A stretch of 64,000 nucleotides of DNA from Cristatella mucedo (taxonomy: Eukaryota; Bryozoa; Phylactolaemata; Cristatellidae), in NCBI GenBank assembly GCA_009760855.2, contig WPIO01000120.1, forward strand, positions 372,001 to 436,000. The letters are read 5' to 3'. Of the stretch, positions 23,230-34,310 are shown piece by piece. The position numbers were made by a program, and so were the translations under genes. A model generated the notes under the pieces. The model did not search any database. It was given only the letters and a program-made list of their open reading frames with translations, and was not told the DNA's origin. Position 1 is the stretch's first letter. The number at the start of each line of letters is the position of its first letter.

Positions 23230-24610
23230 CGTTATGCCACTAATGCAGATTATATTCCGTGTTGTCTGCTGTGATTGATTTGGCTCCCATATATATGCCC
23301 GTTGGCAGTAACTAAGCAGTTTTGTTAACCGCCCACGAGCCTTCGCTGTGTCTCCGTTGAGACTTCCACTAGAACAGCCGCTTCTGGAGACACCGTTTTA
23401 CAACACCTGTCAGCATTGGACGCAGCTTCCGCGCCAAAAAAGCTTTTTACTAAGAAGACCGGAATACGGCTTCCACAATAGCCGGCTCAATAACGTTACT
23501 GCTTCGCGTTTTGCTACAGAATCTGAGGTCGCTATACGCACTGCTCGGGTAGCTTCAGCTCCGAGTTGTCCTTCTTTTAAATGCGTTTGACGCGGAACGC
23601 CGCTATTCAATGTCATGCATTGCAGCAAGACCTTTTCGGCTACCTTTAGGCCAACGGTAATCGCGAGCAGCGCATGTCACTAACTATGGAGGCTCTTGGA
23701 GACGCGCGTGCGCGACCTCAGGCAAGCACGACCCGAGCTGTGGTTTTCGAGCGAAGCTCGCGTTTGAAGCCTTAGCGCTCGCCTCGTCTTCCACTCCGGC
23801 CAGCTGCTGCATTGATTCATGTGGTTACCGTTTAGCACTGCATTCAGCCTCTTTCTCCTGTCTTCTTTATTGCAGAAGCAAGTTCCGCTAAGCATTTTCC
23901 ATGATCGACCACAACTGTTCGCTACTTTTCGTAATTTTAACTGGAAGACTGCTGGCGGAAGCTGACGAAATGTGGATGCTGACGGAGCTGCTTGCCTTGC
24001 CTTGCAGGCCATAATGCCAATTTCAGGAGACCAAGTGCAAGAGTCCAGTCAGCGAGTGGTGAAAATGTTTAGCAGTGACCTTCAACTACGGTCTTATTCG
24101 AGCAAGAACGATGAATCTACTGTCACTGGCCTGCACCTGCAGATGGTGATGCCTAGTTGAGCCAAACGAATAACTCATCCCAGTATGAGGCTCTATTAGA
24201 CATTACTTAGAAATACAAGACAAATTTGTCAGCCCCCGTCTCCAAAAAAAAATTGTAGGCTTGAAAAGTCGGATTGAATTAAACACGGCCAATCTGTACT
24301 TGAAAATCGAAAGAGGTAACTGGAATTAAGTGCTTGGGGTTTCAAAGACGATTTATTAAGCAGACGCTAATCTTCATGCACTCTCGGTAGAATATTTTGT
24401 GCTTAAATCCACTAAATTTTGTATTGGCTGCTAAATTACCGAGAATTTGTGTATTTTCGAGTTTTTCAGTTGGGCTTAGAGATTTCCTTTCAACTTTTTT
24501 TTTTAATTTAGCCAATCCAGAATTGGCTATTACGGTAATAATAGCAGCCTGAATGTACGAGACGGTTGGGGGACAATCTAAAGAAAAGGTGTCGTTGTTG
24601 CATGTCCGAA
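23230..24610. other. GC-richer region without a recognised gene
   Basis: About 23300-24100 is richer in GC and CpG than its surroundings and has several overlapping frames on both strands (for example 23348-23590 + and 24012-23680 -). None has a recognised domain. It could be a decayed retroelement leader or gag region, or host exons I cannot identify. Confidence 0.3.
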
Positions 24611-24611
24611 T

Positions 24612-25403
24612 ATGTTTACGTCTCGAACCGCCTGTGGGACCATTCCCCTTCATTCCCCATATGCGTTCAACTTGACGCCTGGTGCCGTCAAGGATTCTGC
24701 AGCGACAGAGCGCTTATGGTAAGTGTATATTTGATAGGGGATACCCTAGATTAACTCCTCCAGAGTTAGGGTGTGTACGACGCTAATGACGGTTAAGTAA
24801 ATAAATCATAGCCGAATAAACAGCCTTAATTGTATAGCGACAGAAGAGCCTCTACGGCTATCACCCCCACTTGCCGTGGCAATAAATGATCCCCCACTGC
24901 AGGAATCAAACCCACGACGTCAGAACCAAGGTCGTGAAAGTAGCCGTCTTACCTAGTGTGCCATCACGGCCCACTGTTGTTATCACCGCGTACAGCAATA
25001 TTTGTTAAATACATTACCACTCATCAGGTATGCTTCAAAGCGCGCGCCACACTCCTAACAAGCTAGCCAAATTTTGGTCTGGCATCACTTGAGCGGCGCT
25101 AGATGTAGTAAAATGGCTTTTCAGTAGCAGCAAACACGAATGCGAAGCAAGTAAACTATGTTCGCAATTAAGAAGTCGAGAGAACTATGCGGTTTTCTAC
25201 CCAGAAAATGTGGCGGGAGCTAACTGCCCAGTCAAGCAGCTGCTATTTAGGAATATTGGAACCCAACCAAATTCAAACATTGGATAGTTCACCAGCTATC
25301 AAGTATCAAAAAATAATGTACTCCGCCTAGCCAGCGTCCTGAAATCTTGTTTCCCCACTTAAGGAAAGGCCAAGCCATCATCATCGAAGAGCTGAAATCC
25401 TGA
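24612..25403 (+). CDS. Candidate two-exon microprotein gene (48 aa)
   Basis: Exon 1, 24612-24718, begins ATG (MFTSRTACGTIPLHSPYAFN), continues through LTPGAVKDSAATERL, and ends at a strong donor, TTATG|gtaagtgtat, in phase 2. A compatible acceptor with a good pyrimidine tract (cttgtttccccacttaag) at 25363 starts exon 2, 25364-25403. This completes a Trp codon and reads KGQAIIIEELKS before TGA. The predicted protein is 48 residues with no signal peptide or membrane segment. The 645-bp intron holds a reverse SINE-2. Exon 1 looks convincingly coding. The short exon 2 is less certain; in another phase it stays open to a donor at 25411. No known family recognised. Confidence 0.4.
24797..24974 (-). 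repeat. SINE-2 copy, minus strand
   Basis: Reverse complement of the 22.5 kb and 62.6 kb copies: tail (tgtatagcgacagaagagcc), body (ggctatcacccccacttgcc), box B complement (ggaatcaaacccacgac) and box A complement (agccgtcttacctagtgtgc). It sits in the intron of the 24612-25403 candidate gene. Confidence 0.88.
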
Positions 25404-26727
25404 AATTGAGGTAACTAGTGCAGATCCATAGAAAACGGTCGATAGTAGCTTTAACTGCACTGATTTGAGCGGTTTTTGCAAAATTTGAGACTGAAAATTC
25501 TTGTTGATGCAAAAAGGGCATGCATTTTTTATCAAAAAGAATAGAGCTGGCAGTGGCTACTGTTGGACTCGTTCCTGACCAACACAATGCCCCCCCCCCC
25601 GTTGTGTGGTGAACCAGAATAGACCATATAAGTTTTTCTCTTCTATTTTGCCTCTGTTACATTATCTGGGTGGAGGCTATCAGCAGGGAAAAGCATTCAA
25701 CGACCCGACTACATTAGGAGGAGCTGTTCCTATGCCTCTACGCTACGGTACTGCACGTAATGGTAAAGTGTGCAAAGTCGCAGCTACAGCAAGTCACTGA
25801 CCGGTGAATTGCCACTTAGATTTCCTGGCGTTTTCGGGCAGTTTGTTTTGTCTGCTTTTGTGCCAGAAGGTCTCGGCAGGGCTTACTTATGTCATAACTG
25901 AAGTCCCTGAATGGAAAATAACTTTATAGTGCATAATCTTTAACGCATAATACATTTACCAGTTGTATCAATAAGTGCATTTGTTGTCAGTACGTTTCCC
26001 TTCTGACACGTTGGGGAAAAAAATCATCGCAGTAGTAACGTCATAATGGTCACATACATTAAAAAGAGCGCATTTAAAGCCTGATATGCTTGTGTTGATT
26101 GGTTTGTGGAGAGACCCAAATAATCACTGACTCACTAAAAAAATCAAAATCTTATATTTTAAAAATAGTATAGCATACATTATATATGCAAAGCACCCTG
26201 AAAAAACGGAATATATTTGTATGTACTTTATGCCTTGCGGAGAGGAATTGTTTTTATTTTTTTTAAGTGAAAACACGCTCACAGTGAAAGTCTTGTAGGC
26301 ATACGCTTACGGTGAGCCGCATACATGCAAGGTATGTCGAAACCAGAACAAAACGTATTTGTGCGAAGCCTCGATCGATGATGAGGACGAGCTCTCCATG
26401 TAAACCACAGGTATGGCACGTTGAGCCTCAAGCCTCGGGTAGCCCCATAGTTTTGCAAATATTCCTAGCCTATCAACCTCTAGCGACAGTGCCAAGTTAC
26501 TTCAGGGGATTGCTCTAAGCTATCAGATGAAGACAGTCAATCTTTTGCATCATGGGCTTCTTCGTCAAGGTTTAAAAGAGCTTTGGCTTTGATCATTTTA
26601 GAGAGCCGTCTCCAAGCAGAGACTATCAGTTGCTTTAAGACCAGGCGGGCTAAACCGTGAGCTCTCAGTCCCCTTAAAGGCATAAGTTAAAATTGAATTA
26701 GAAAAATTCCACAGCTTCATTAATTCA
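25404..26727. other. Sequence with one possible exon-like frame
   Basis: The frame to 25800 (+) ends QGKAFNDPTTLGGAVPMPLR and TARNGKVCKVAATASH after a pyrimidine-rich stretch. It looks coding, but its acceptor phases (0 or 1) do not join the nearby exons. A C10 run lies at about 25590-25600. Nothing else is supported. Confidence 0.25.
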
Positions 26728-26832
26728 CTCTCAGATGAGCCTCAATGGCTATCACCATCTTTTTTAGTTAGCACTGAAGTATCACCCACTGCAGGACTAG
26801 AACCTATGACTTGAGTCCTGAAAAGCTAGCAT
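26728..26832 (-). repeat. SINE-2 copy, diverged
   Basis: Contains tgagcctcaatggctatcac, then cccactgcaggactagaacc and tatgacttgagtcctgaaa. This is the reverse of the SINE-2 body and box B region. Confidence 0.6.
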
Positions 26833-27499
26833 GTTACAACCAGCGCTTAGGTTACTTCACCCGAGCAAAGCAGCATCGAACTTAAAAACGCAAGCCTACC
26901 TGCTTCTTCAAATGTATACCGAATTTAGTTTGAGATTAAGTGACAATGTTCGAGTGGAATTAAGACAGCATTTCCTTTTACAGCTACGATGTATTTACAA
27001 AGTAGTTATTTTATTTATCCTGCAGTGAAAAAATAAAGTTTACATTTTAGCAGCCTAACAGCCTCGTTTATAAATAGGGGGAAAAACCCTTCGGCCTATT
27101 CTCACCACTACCACGAGCTATTTATGATTGTTTCTTGCACTCACTCAAACACATATCTTGACGTGAATTTTGAGTTTCTTCCCCCTCCCCAAGCAATGAC
27201 CCGGTACTTTAAAGAATTTGTTAGGACAAAGTAAGGCACCATTTCAAAATATACGCAAGTGAAAATTAAAACCCCTTTTTGTTTAATTGAGGTTCAAGAC
27301 ATGATAACATCAGGCGGAAGCGTACTGAATATGACGATATCAGATACTTGGCTAGAGTTTAGAATTGATAAGTCAAAGAAGAATATTAAGCAGGGATACC
27401 ATTTTAAGTGACCTTTTTAACCTCAATGTCTTCAAGAAGGCTTTCACCACTTCCAGTGCGACTGAGGATTTCCACTGATTTCCTTTGAGCCACATCGCT

Positions 27500-30400
27500 C
27501 TACTCTAGAGACAACCGCTGCAGCTGTGCTCTGAGCAGTCGCCGGTGCTTACGTTCCCCATCAGCCACCAGCTTTCTTGCAGCTCTGGCAGAATATAAAC
27601 CTACATAAGAAAACCTGCCTGATTTGGTGGCACAAAAACTAGACATTATAAATTGATTCTGCAGCTGACCAGTAAATTGAAAAATTGGTCCAAGTCCAAT
27701 TTTAACATGACATAAGCTTCGCATAGAATATGCTAGGTTAGGTAAACATTACAGATCACCGTGTTGTTAATTAGCTTAGGATAATAAAAAGTAATATTAC
27801 AGTTGGCGTGTGCCCTCCAAAGAATGGTATCTCTGTATAGGCACCCCGATTCTGCTGTGAAGGAAGGAAGCCTAACAACGTGGTTAGCAGTACTATGTTG
27901 ACATGTATAATATGGTTAATGATTAGATGCCTCATTAGAACCTCAAAACACATGTTGTTAGGGGTAACTCGTACATTGTCAGCAGGTATAAGCGTACCTA
28001 AGACAAATCACAGGGATACAGCAAATGCAGTAAGAAAATTGTTTTTTTATTTGCTTCTTTTAAATTGAGTCAAGTCAGGGGATGTCCTGGTGGGAGTTCC
28101 AGGATTTAAGAGCTAACTAGATAAACGCATAGTCTGTAAATTACTTGAGGTTGGTTCGAGGCGATGCTAAACGATTGGATTCAGAAAATCAAGATATACA
28201 ATGCTTAGCCTGATTTAGGAGTAGCTCTGATAGATATACTGAAGCAAGGTAATAGAGGGACCAAAATATGATTGGCAAAACCTTGAAGTCGAAGTGCTTC
28301 TTCGACTGCAGGTCAGTGAGAAATAGCTTTATTGGTGGTGACTTACTACAGACTGTTCAAAAGAATGTGCAGAGCCAGGACCCGAGTTTGCTGATACATT
28401 TGTCATGTTAGGGCTATGCATAGCAGCAGCAGCTCTATGCATAGTAGGAGCAGGACAGTGGGAATTCTGTGTGCTGGACTAGCAGTCCTTTTTAACTTGG
28501 AGCCGGCTTTCAGCATGAGCTTTCTCTCTCTCGTGGCCTTGTCGAGTGCAGGCATTGAGGTGCTGCACAGAATTGAGCGAGCCGGGTACACTGGCATTGC
28601 TATTGAGGGAACTTTCATTTTCGGAAGTAAATTCTGAAACGGACTAGAAACGCTCGGAGTGCTTGTCGTTTGGAGGAAAGAACTGCAACCCCTGAACAAA
28701 CTCTAGTCGGGCTGCACAACATGCTTATTTAGCTCCAAGTTTAACTAAGATTTCTAGCCCTCATTTAAGGGATTATCGGGGTGAAAGCACTTTAACTGTG
28801 TCATTTCAATTCTTTATTTCAAATGCATCCACCTTAAAAGTTTAATTGAGTCAAAACGCTTTCTTATATTTGCGCATCTCAATCCATGGAAGATTGATTG
28901 ACGGTCTTTTCGAACCTCGGATAGACTAAAAATAGTTTTATTTGAGCTCGGAAAACAGTAATTAATAAACCAAGGAGGAAATAAATCATCATCTGGAGAC
29001 CCTGAAGCAGCCTGCATAAATCATACACCCAGGTGGACTTTCTTTAACGTGTCAACCAGTACCAACTTGTCAGCCTCGGACTCGACTACTCCTCGGGAGA
29101 GATGTCTCACTACTGCTTGCCAAGCGTCAATGAATCGACTCTGCAGCTTGCCTTTGTGTCCGGCGTTTGCTAAAACTTTTGCATGACTTATGCTTCATTT
29201 ACGGGGGGGGGGGGAATTCAAGGAGAGGTGGAGAGTTATGCCTCCACCCTTATAAGAGTACTATAGGAGTTATGTCCCTCAAATCACATTTATTGATGTT
29301 TATCAAATACTAATTGACCGACCGGCATGCAAATTTGCACAAACAACAAGGGCAACATTAACTATCTTTTTATTAAACCATAGTGCTACTTTGAACTTCT
29401 GATTACCTGTAAAAGTCAAGGTCAAATCTTTGCTTGGGTGTATCCTTTCAACTTTGTTCAAGCACATTCATTACTGTGACTTATAGAAATAAGTTAAACC
29501 TCTCAAATAAAGCAAACCACTTTTGTATACTCTGGAATGATTCAAGAAATTAAATACAAAAGTTGGCGTTGAAAAAATCGCATTAATCGGGAAAAGATTG
29601 ATTAGGTGATTCGGAAGGGAAGTGACGCTTTGATTACCTAATATGCAACCAAACTTGAGAAATCAATGGGTAAACAAGTCGATCAAAGCATGTTCTCAAA
29701 ATTTCAAGTCAATGTGGCTATATACGGTCGAGCTGTAGCATCTCAAATTCGCAAAGCCTAACTTTTCAGGAAGCACAGTCAAAATGTCATCATAGATGAT
29801 GAAAATGAGATTTGCCTTGCCTCTGCCAGCTTTCATCATTGCAGCCACCAGAGCCCAAACCTGAATTTTAGACAATTGCAAAGACAGCCATCGATCAGGA
29901 GACAATCGACGACCGATTGGGTACCATGTATTAGCAGCACAAGCTGCCGAATGAATAGACAATCGCCTTGAAAAGAGTATTTCTTTGTCTTCAATATAGA
30001 CAGTTTCACGGATCTGACCAAGGTAGTACACCGAGGTCGACAGATACATGATCAAACCTGTGCAAATTCTAGCAGCTGGGCAATGAGAACAAAGGATCAA
30101 TATGCATGCGAGAAGGCTGGAAAGATGTGTAAACAAAAACAATTATAGATCGCAAATTTTATCTATCGGATCACTATTATCGGAGACACGGCACAAGCAT
30201 GATAGCGAAGGTAGGCACGATAACTCACATACCGCCGGCAGTCAAACCACCCAGGCGTCTGACACGCGTTCGCCAATACAAATCGAAGCTATAAACGGCA
30301 TTAATGAGAACTCAAAATTACCTCAGTTTCCCTAAAATAGAAACGAATCAACATTTACAGACTGATTGCCAGGGAAAGACGCCCTATCTCCATCCAAGTC

Positions 30401-30780
30401 ACCATGCTGACTGGTTTTGGGAAAATGCGATCAATACAGGCACCGGATCAAGACTCCCGTGATTGAGTAGGTGTAGTGGTAATATAATTCTTAGTTATGC
30501 ATGCCCCCGGTAGCAATAAATTATCAATACATTATCTCTAATGATAGTACACTCACCGAATAATAGTCAATTCCGGTTTCTGAGCCGATATAAAAGCACC
30601 AATGTTAACATTCTTCTGCCAAGTAAATGAGGAGTGGGCCTTGAAATGCCGTTTGTAGGGAATTGCAATGGACCGGGAAAGGGAGGCGGAGGCTGGTCTT
30701 CGCCGTGGCCGATAAGGTTTACGCTTTGACGATCTGGTTATACTAACAGTTGGACATTTGACCTCGAGGGGGAGCGTCAT
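27500..30780 (-). CDS. Candidate two-exon gene for a basic 102-aa protein
   Basis: Exon 1 is 30780-30557. ATG opens MTLPLEVKCPTVSI, then a very basic segment (SSKRKPYRPRRRPAS), YKRHFKAHSSFTWQKN and FISAQKPELTIIR, ending at a strong donor, CG|gtgagtgt, in phase 2. A phase 2 acceptor (tttatattctgccag) at 27585 starts the last exon, 27584-27500, reading AARKLVADGERKHRRLLRAQ and LQRLSLE before TAG. The intron is about 3 kb with LINE debris. No signal peptide or membrane helix is seen. The ending R-x4-L-x4-E, then an L-rich helix, loosely recalls C-termini of small ciliary microtubule inner proteins such as CFAP141, but this is weak. An alternative acceptor at 30117 is also in phase. The exon-1 call is firmer than the join. 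Confidence 0.5.
27955..28700 (-). mobile_element. LINE A fragment with internal deletion
   Basis: The minus strand shows LINE A 3' UTR and C-terminal sequence (plus-strand text aggttggttcgaggcgatgc and aaaaccttgaagtcgaagtg parallels 6735-6880). It then jumps to the linker (plus-strand text agcagcagcagctctatgca and ggacagtgggaattc parallels 8055-8095). The RT core between them is missing. It lies in the intron of the minus-strand candidate gene. Confidence 0.75.
28800..29195 (-). mobile_element. Probable LINE linker fragment
   Basis: The minus-strand frame 29017-28814 reads DLFPPWFINYCFPSSNKT and KRFDSIKLLRWMH, similar in style to the PWF-containing linker between endonuclease and RT of CR1-type LINEs. 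It is diverged and may instead be non-coding. A G-run lies at 29203-29214. Confidence 0.3.
29696..30116 (-). other. Alternative exon-like open frame
   Basis: After a strong acceptor (tttacacatctttccag) at 30117 the minus strand is open for about 140 codons: LLACILILCSHC, a hydrophobic start, then CAANTWYPIGRRLSPDRW and later IFIIYDDILTVLPEK, to a stop at 29696. Its phase 2 entry also fits exon 1 of the 30780 gene, giving an alternative product. I recognise no domain. Its internal donors do not fit the phase of the 27584 exon. Confidence 0.25.
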
Positions 30781-31688
30781 TTTTTCAACGTGTTTTTGGC
30801 AGTTTGAAGTTATGTTATGTCTGCCCGTTAAGTGCTAAGTATTTCATATTTACAAAGTTCACCCAAAACGGGAGGTCGAGTTTAAAAAAAATATTAGGTT
30901 AAGCACGAAGTACTACTTCCGGCTTAAGTACATTTACAAAAGTAATTTTTTTTACCGTGTTCCGTTCATCTGTCACCCACTACAATTTGGGATTGCATTT
31001 ATAACTGGTGTGTCTTTTAATGGGCAAATTTCTTCAAACTGAAAGTGGTCAACCATTTTGGGTAAATTATCCCTTACCGCAGCTTTGCTCTATTATTGGC
31101 TGCATATGTGTGTGTCGTCCAGGGTCAGTGCAAATGAACCAGAAACTTGTAAACGCCTACCTTAGAACGGCCATCCGTGTGACGACGGCGTGACGGGCCT
31201 TTTTCCTTGACTAGGAGACGACCATAAAGTAACACCGAAGGCTCGGCGAAGAAGGCTTAACCTACGACGTACCTAACGGTATAACCTACCGCCTAATGCC
31301 GTTCGGAGCAGGCCGCCACGAAACGAGCGTTTCTGGCGCTGACCTCCCTATCGTTACTAAAGGGGTTCGTGAGTCCGCGGCGTGCATTGGAAAGCGAGCA
31401 ACACAAATTGGGGATATTACTGAGCTTTATTCGCAAGCCCACAATGCTACTGAGCATCTAGCTCAGTTTTATCTCCCCACTCCTCACATGCTCTCAACAG
31501 CACAAGCACTCTTGCGGAGAAAATGCGTTTCTGCACTTAGGCTACCTAGGTCTATTGTGGCGAACGAACGAAATAAGACGAGGAGCCCGAGCCGGAGCTT
31601 TGACCCTGACCGGAGAACTAGGGCACCGCTTCCACATAAACGGCAGGAGTAACTCACACACTACACCAAGCCCTCTTGGCGAGACCAC
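30781..31688. other. Sequence with no supported feature
   Basis: Upstream of the minus-strand candidate gene and so could hold its promoter, but no defined element is recognised. GC rises from about 31200. One frame (31296-31652 +) has no recognised domain. Confidence 0.3.
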
Positions 31689-31689
31689 G

Positions 31690-31722
31690 TGCACGCACAC
31701 ACACACACACACAAACCACAGA
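31690..31722. repeat. AC dinucleotide microsatellite
   Basis: Alternating CA repeats (gcacgcacac and onward) of about 25 bp. Frames crossing it on both strands are composition artefacts. Confidence 0.85.
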
Positions 31723-31940
31723 ACAATCACAAAAATGCCAGCTCGAGTGCTATACGACCATATTCTTTGGCATCCACCGAATTCTCCTGATGCTCTCTCG
31801 TCCTGCCTCTCAATATCGGCGAACAGCCCGCTCTTCTCCGTCGCTTTCAGAGAAACGAGTCCGGCAGCTACCGGCAACGGCGTCGAGACGGAGCCGAAGA
31901 CAGAGAAGGCCCTAGCGAGCGTCACCCTATCATTATATAA

Positions 31941-32182
31941 CTAGCCGGGACAATTGGGTTGACAACCCAGCCAATATCAATCACCTCAGCTACCTCTGAG
32001 TCTCCTTGTTGACAGCTCGAGAACGCAGATGCTCTTCACCCACTTCTTTTGTTCTCACGGAAACCGTCCAGCAAATCTAGGATGGCTGGCGGCGACAGCG
32101 ACCTTGGGCAGGCGCTGCCCTATTCTTAAATTGCTAGCCGGGACTATAGGCTTGACAGGCCAGCCAATGTCAATCACCTCAT
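31941..32182 (+). repeat. Pair of 50-bp direct repeats
   Basis: 31941-31990 and 32134-32182 share ctagccggga, then a small palindrome (gggttgacaaccc or ggcttgacaggcc), cagccaatrtcaatcacctc and following bases. The spacer is about 143 bp. The repeats lie in a GC-rich patch with open frames (from ATG 31735, and 32029-32265), so they may be part of an unrecognised element. Confidence 0.7.
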
Positions 32183-32734
32183 TGCTCTACTACGATGGCT
32201 GCGTCCTATTGCTCGAGGCTTTAGGAAAGAGGTTTTTCCTGCTGGGCAGTTCTCATGAGCTCTAAAACAGAGTCCGGCCGGGTTGTGCTACAATAATATC
32301 TCTTCTTCTGATGAGCTCTCTGTTTATCAAACTCCTTAAGACTTAAATATGATGTCGTTGCCTTAAAATAAGAGCAGCAACGTGCACATAGTGAGTGGAG
32401 ATTTCAAAACCTTGGCTACTCTGTAGAAATGCTTTATGTTAGAGGGTGAATGTAGCACAGCATTGGTGCATCATCAGATCATGACCATGAGACTATTAGT
32501 GACGTTAGCCAGTTGCTCACTTTAGTTACAGCTGCATAGATTTCTTACACCCCTACAAGGAGAAAATATATCACTATGAGAGGTTGCGATATTATCCAAT
32601 CAAGATCTTAAGTAGAAACTCGACGGGTGAGTGCTCTTGCTTATCTGCATTTTTCACGAAATAGCACTACCACTGTCCCTTCCTCTCCTACCAGACTGCT
32701 GGTAAATACTTTTATTTATTAAAAGTCAGTATCC
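32183..32734. other. Sequence with no supported feature
   Basis: AT-rich sequence between the direct-repeat pair and the SINE-1 pair. Nothing supportable on either strand. Confidence 0.35.
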
Positions 32735-32825
32735 ATTTTATATTGCCCTCAGAAAGCTGCATCTCTAGTCAGGCGCTTCACATATGCAGCTGGAGCTCGA
32801 GCCCACGACATCGGCTGTCAAATCT
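32735..32825 (-). repeat. SINE-1 copy, 5'-truncated
   Basis: The reverse of SINE-1: L2-like tail (ttgccctcagaaagctgcat, gtcaggcgcttcacatatgc), then box B complement (gctcgagcccacgacatcgg), ending before box A. It abuts the next copy head to tail. Confidence 0.75.
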
Positions 32826-32828
32826 ATA

Positions 32829-32972
32829 ATGATATATAATTTATTTGTACAGCGCCCCAAGAGAGTTTAATCTATATTCAGGCGCTTAATATATGCCTTG
32901 CGGCTCGAGCCCACGACCTCAGCCAGACATTGATCGGGGCGAGCACCTTAACCACTGTACCAAACCAGCTCG
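32829..32972 (-). repeat. SINE-1 copy, well preserved
   Basis: On the minus strand: gagctggtttggtacagtgg and ttaaggtgctcgcc (box A region), ctgaggtcgtgggctcgagc (box B), then a tail aagcgcctgaatatagatta and ctcttggggcgctgtacaaa. The tail matches the LINE A 3' end. The head is tRNA-derived. This is the reference copy for SINE-1 in the window. Confidence 0.85.
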
Positions 32973-33399
32973 TGTACCTAAACATCGGGGCAGGAGGCGG
33001 GCAGAAAATAATGAGTACTCTTTAAATTATTTTGACTTTCTTTAGCAGGCATCATCGACGATTGGTCATTCCTAGTCAGGCTACATGAAAGCTTGAACTA
33101 CGTGAGAAGGGCGCTAAAACCTATCGCCAGCTGAAAGCAGGCCCATAATTGTTAAACCAGCCTAAATGCATAACACTACTTGGGCGCTCGCAAGAGTGAA
33201 AGGCGAAAGTACAGCTTACATGCTACGATGATTGGCTGTAGTCTATGAGTATCTCTCTGGCTAGTGGGACAAGCGAGTGCAGCTGTTTGACTGCTGTCGC
33301 TGGCAAAGCCTTCGTGGCATCACGAAGTCAAGTCACTCTCCCGCAGGAATGTGCTGTGAGCCGACTATGAGAGTCAGGAGAGCAGTGAAGGTAGTGAGT

Positions 33400-33800
33400 A
33401 GCACTGATGTAGTAGCTCAGGACTGCAGAAAAGGAAAAGCCATAGTCGGCAGCAGGAGAGTAGTTGTCATAGCCTAAGACATGTGGAATCGAGTTTCACA
33501 GTCTAGGACCTGCAGAGCTAAAGTTTTTGTCGTCAGCGGTCTTTTAGCAGAGAAATGGAACAACTAATTTATTGTACACACGGGACCTGAGGGCGCAAAG
33601 AGGCTGGAACTGGTGCAGAGTTCAGCTAGGTACGAAGGAGCCAAGCCGTGGCATGCCTTGTGGGTCGGCATAAGAACTTTACAACAAATAGAAGTGCAAG
33701 ACAGTCGGAAGGAATTTGTCATATTTTTCAGCAGGAATTATGATTCCTTGTATTAAAAATATGTGAGTGAGTTCCACATTCTAGGACCGTAGATCATGGC
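33400..33800 (-). mobile_element. LINE B (CR1-like) C-terminal fragments
   Basis: Minus-strand translations in different frames give KACHGLAPSYLAELC-like and FSSAGPRL-like peptides (33690-33480), parallel to RHGLAFVPK and FSSAGPRLWNSLP of the 16 kb copy, plus a separate YGPRMWNSLTYF block near 33760-33790. Two decayed pieces of the same family, or a broken copy. Confidence 0.55.
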
Positions 33801-34214
33801 TTCAGAATCATGATAGCAGCAAGAACAGCTGAAAAGGCTTTCATATCTGGATCGGCACCAGAAGCTTGCTTTGTCAATACACTGTTTATAGATGTTCATA
33901 TACGACCAATTACAACAGAAATGTTGCAGCTGCAATCTAGTAGCTCGCTGGACACGGTTATACTGATGGTTCCTGTAGCTGCAAAAGCTTTTAAATCTTC
34001 CTGCAAATGGCTAGAACTGGATTTGACAGCCTTGCATTTGCTGATATTGGGTAGGAGATGCAATCTCTAGATCGATAAACTCACTCGGCTTTCCAGCAAC
34101 TTCTATCGATCGAACGGCTGGGTATAATGAAGAGTTTTTTGTTCGACGCTTACAGCATCCCAACAGGCGACCTCCTCTGGACTAGGTGGCATTAAACATT
34201 TGTTGACCTGAGGT

Positions 34215-34310
34215 TGACACAAGCGGCATAGGGAGAGACAGAAAGAGAGGGACAGGAAGAGAGAGAGAGCGAGAACAATAGAACGGGAGCGAGAGAATGA
34301 ATTTTAGGAA
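34215..34310. repeat. GA-rich low-complexity tract
   Basis: Degenerate purine tract (gagagacagaaagaga, then ggacaggaagagagagagag). Confidence 0.65.

Noticed and set aside
23348-24160. Possible gag-like coding region
   Set aside because: Several broken frames in a GC-richer patch, but no zinc knuckle, protease or RT motif was found.
31240-31320. NGITYRLMPFGAG-like peptide recalling LTR-retrotransposon RT
   Set aside because: A single short resemblance without neighbouring RT blocks, protease or integrase motifs.
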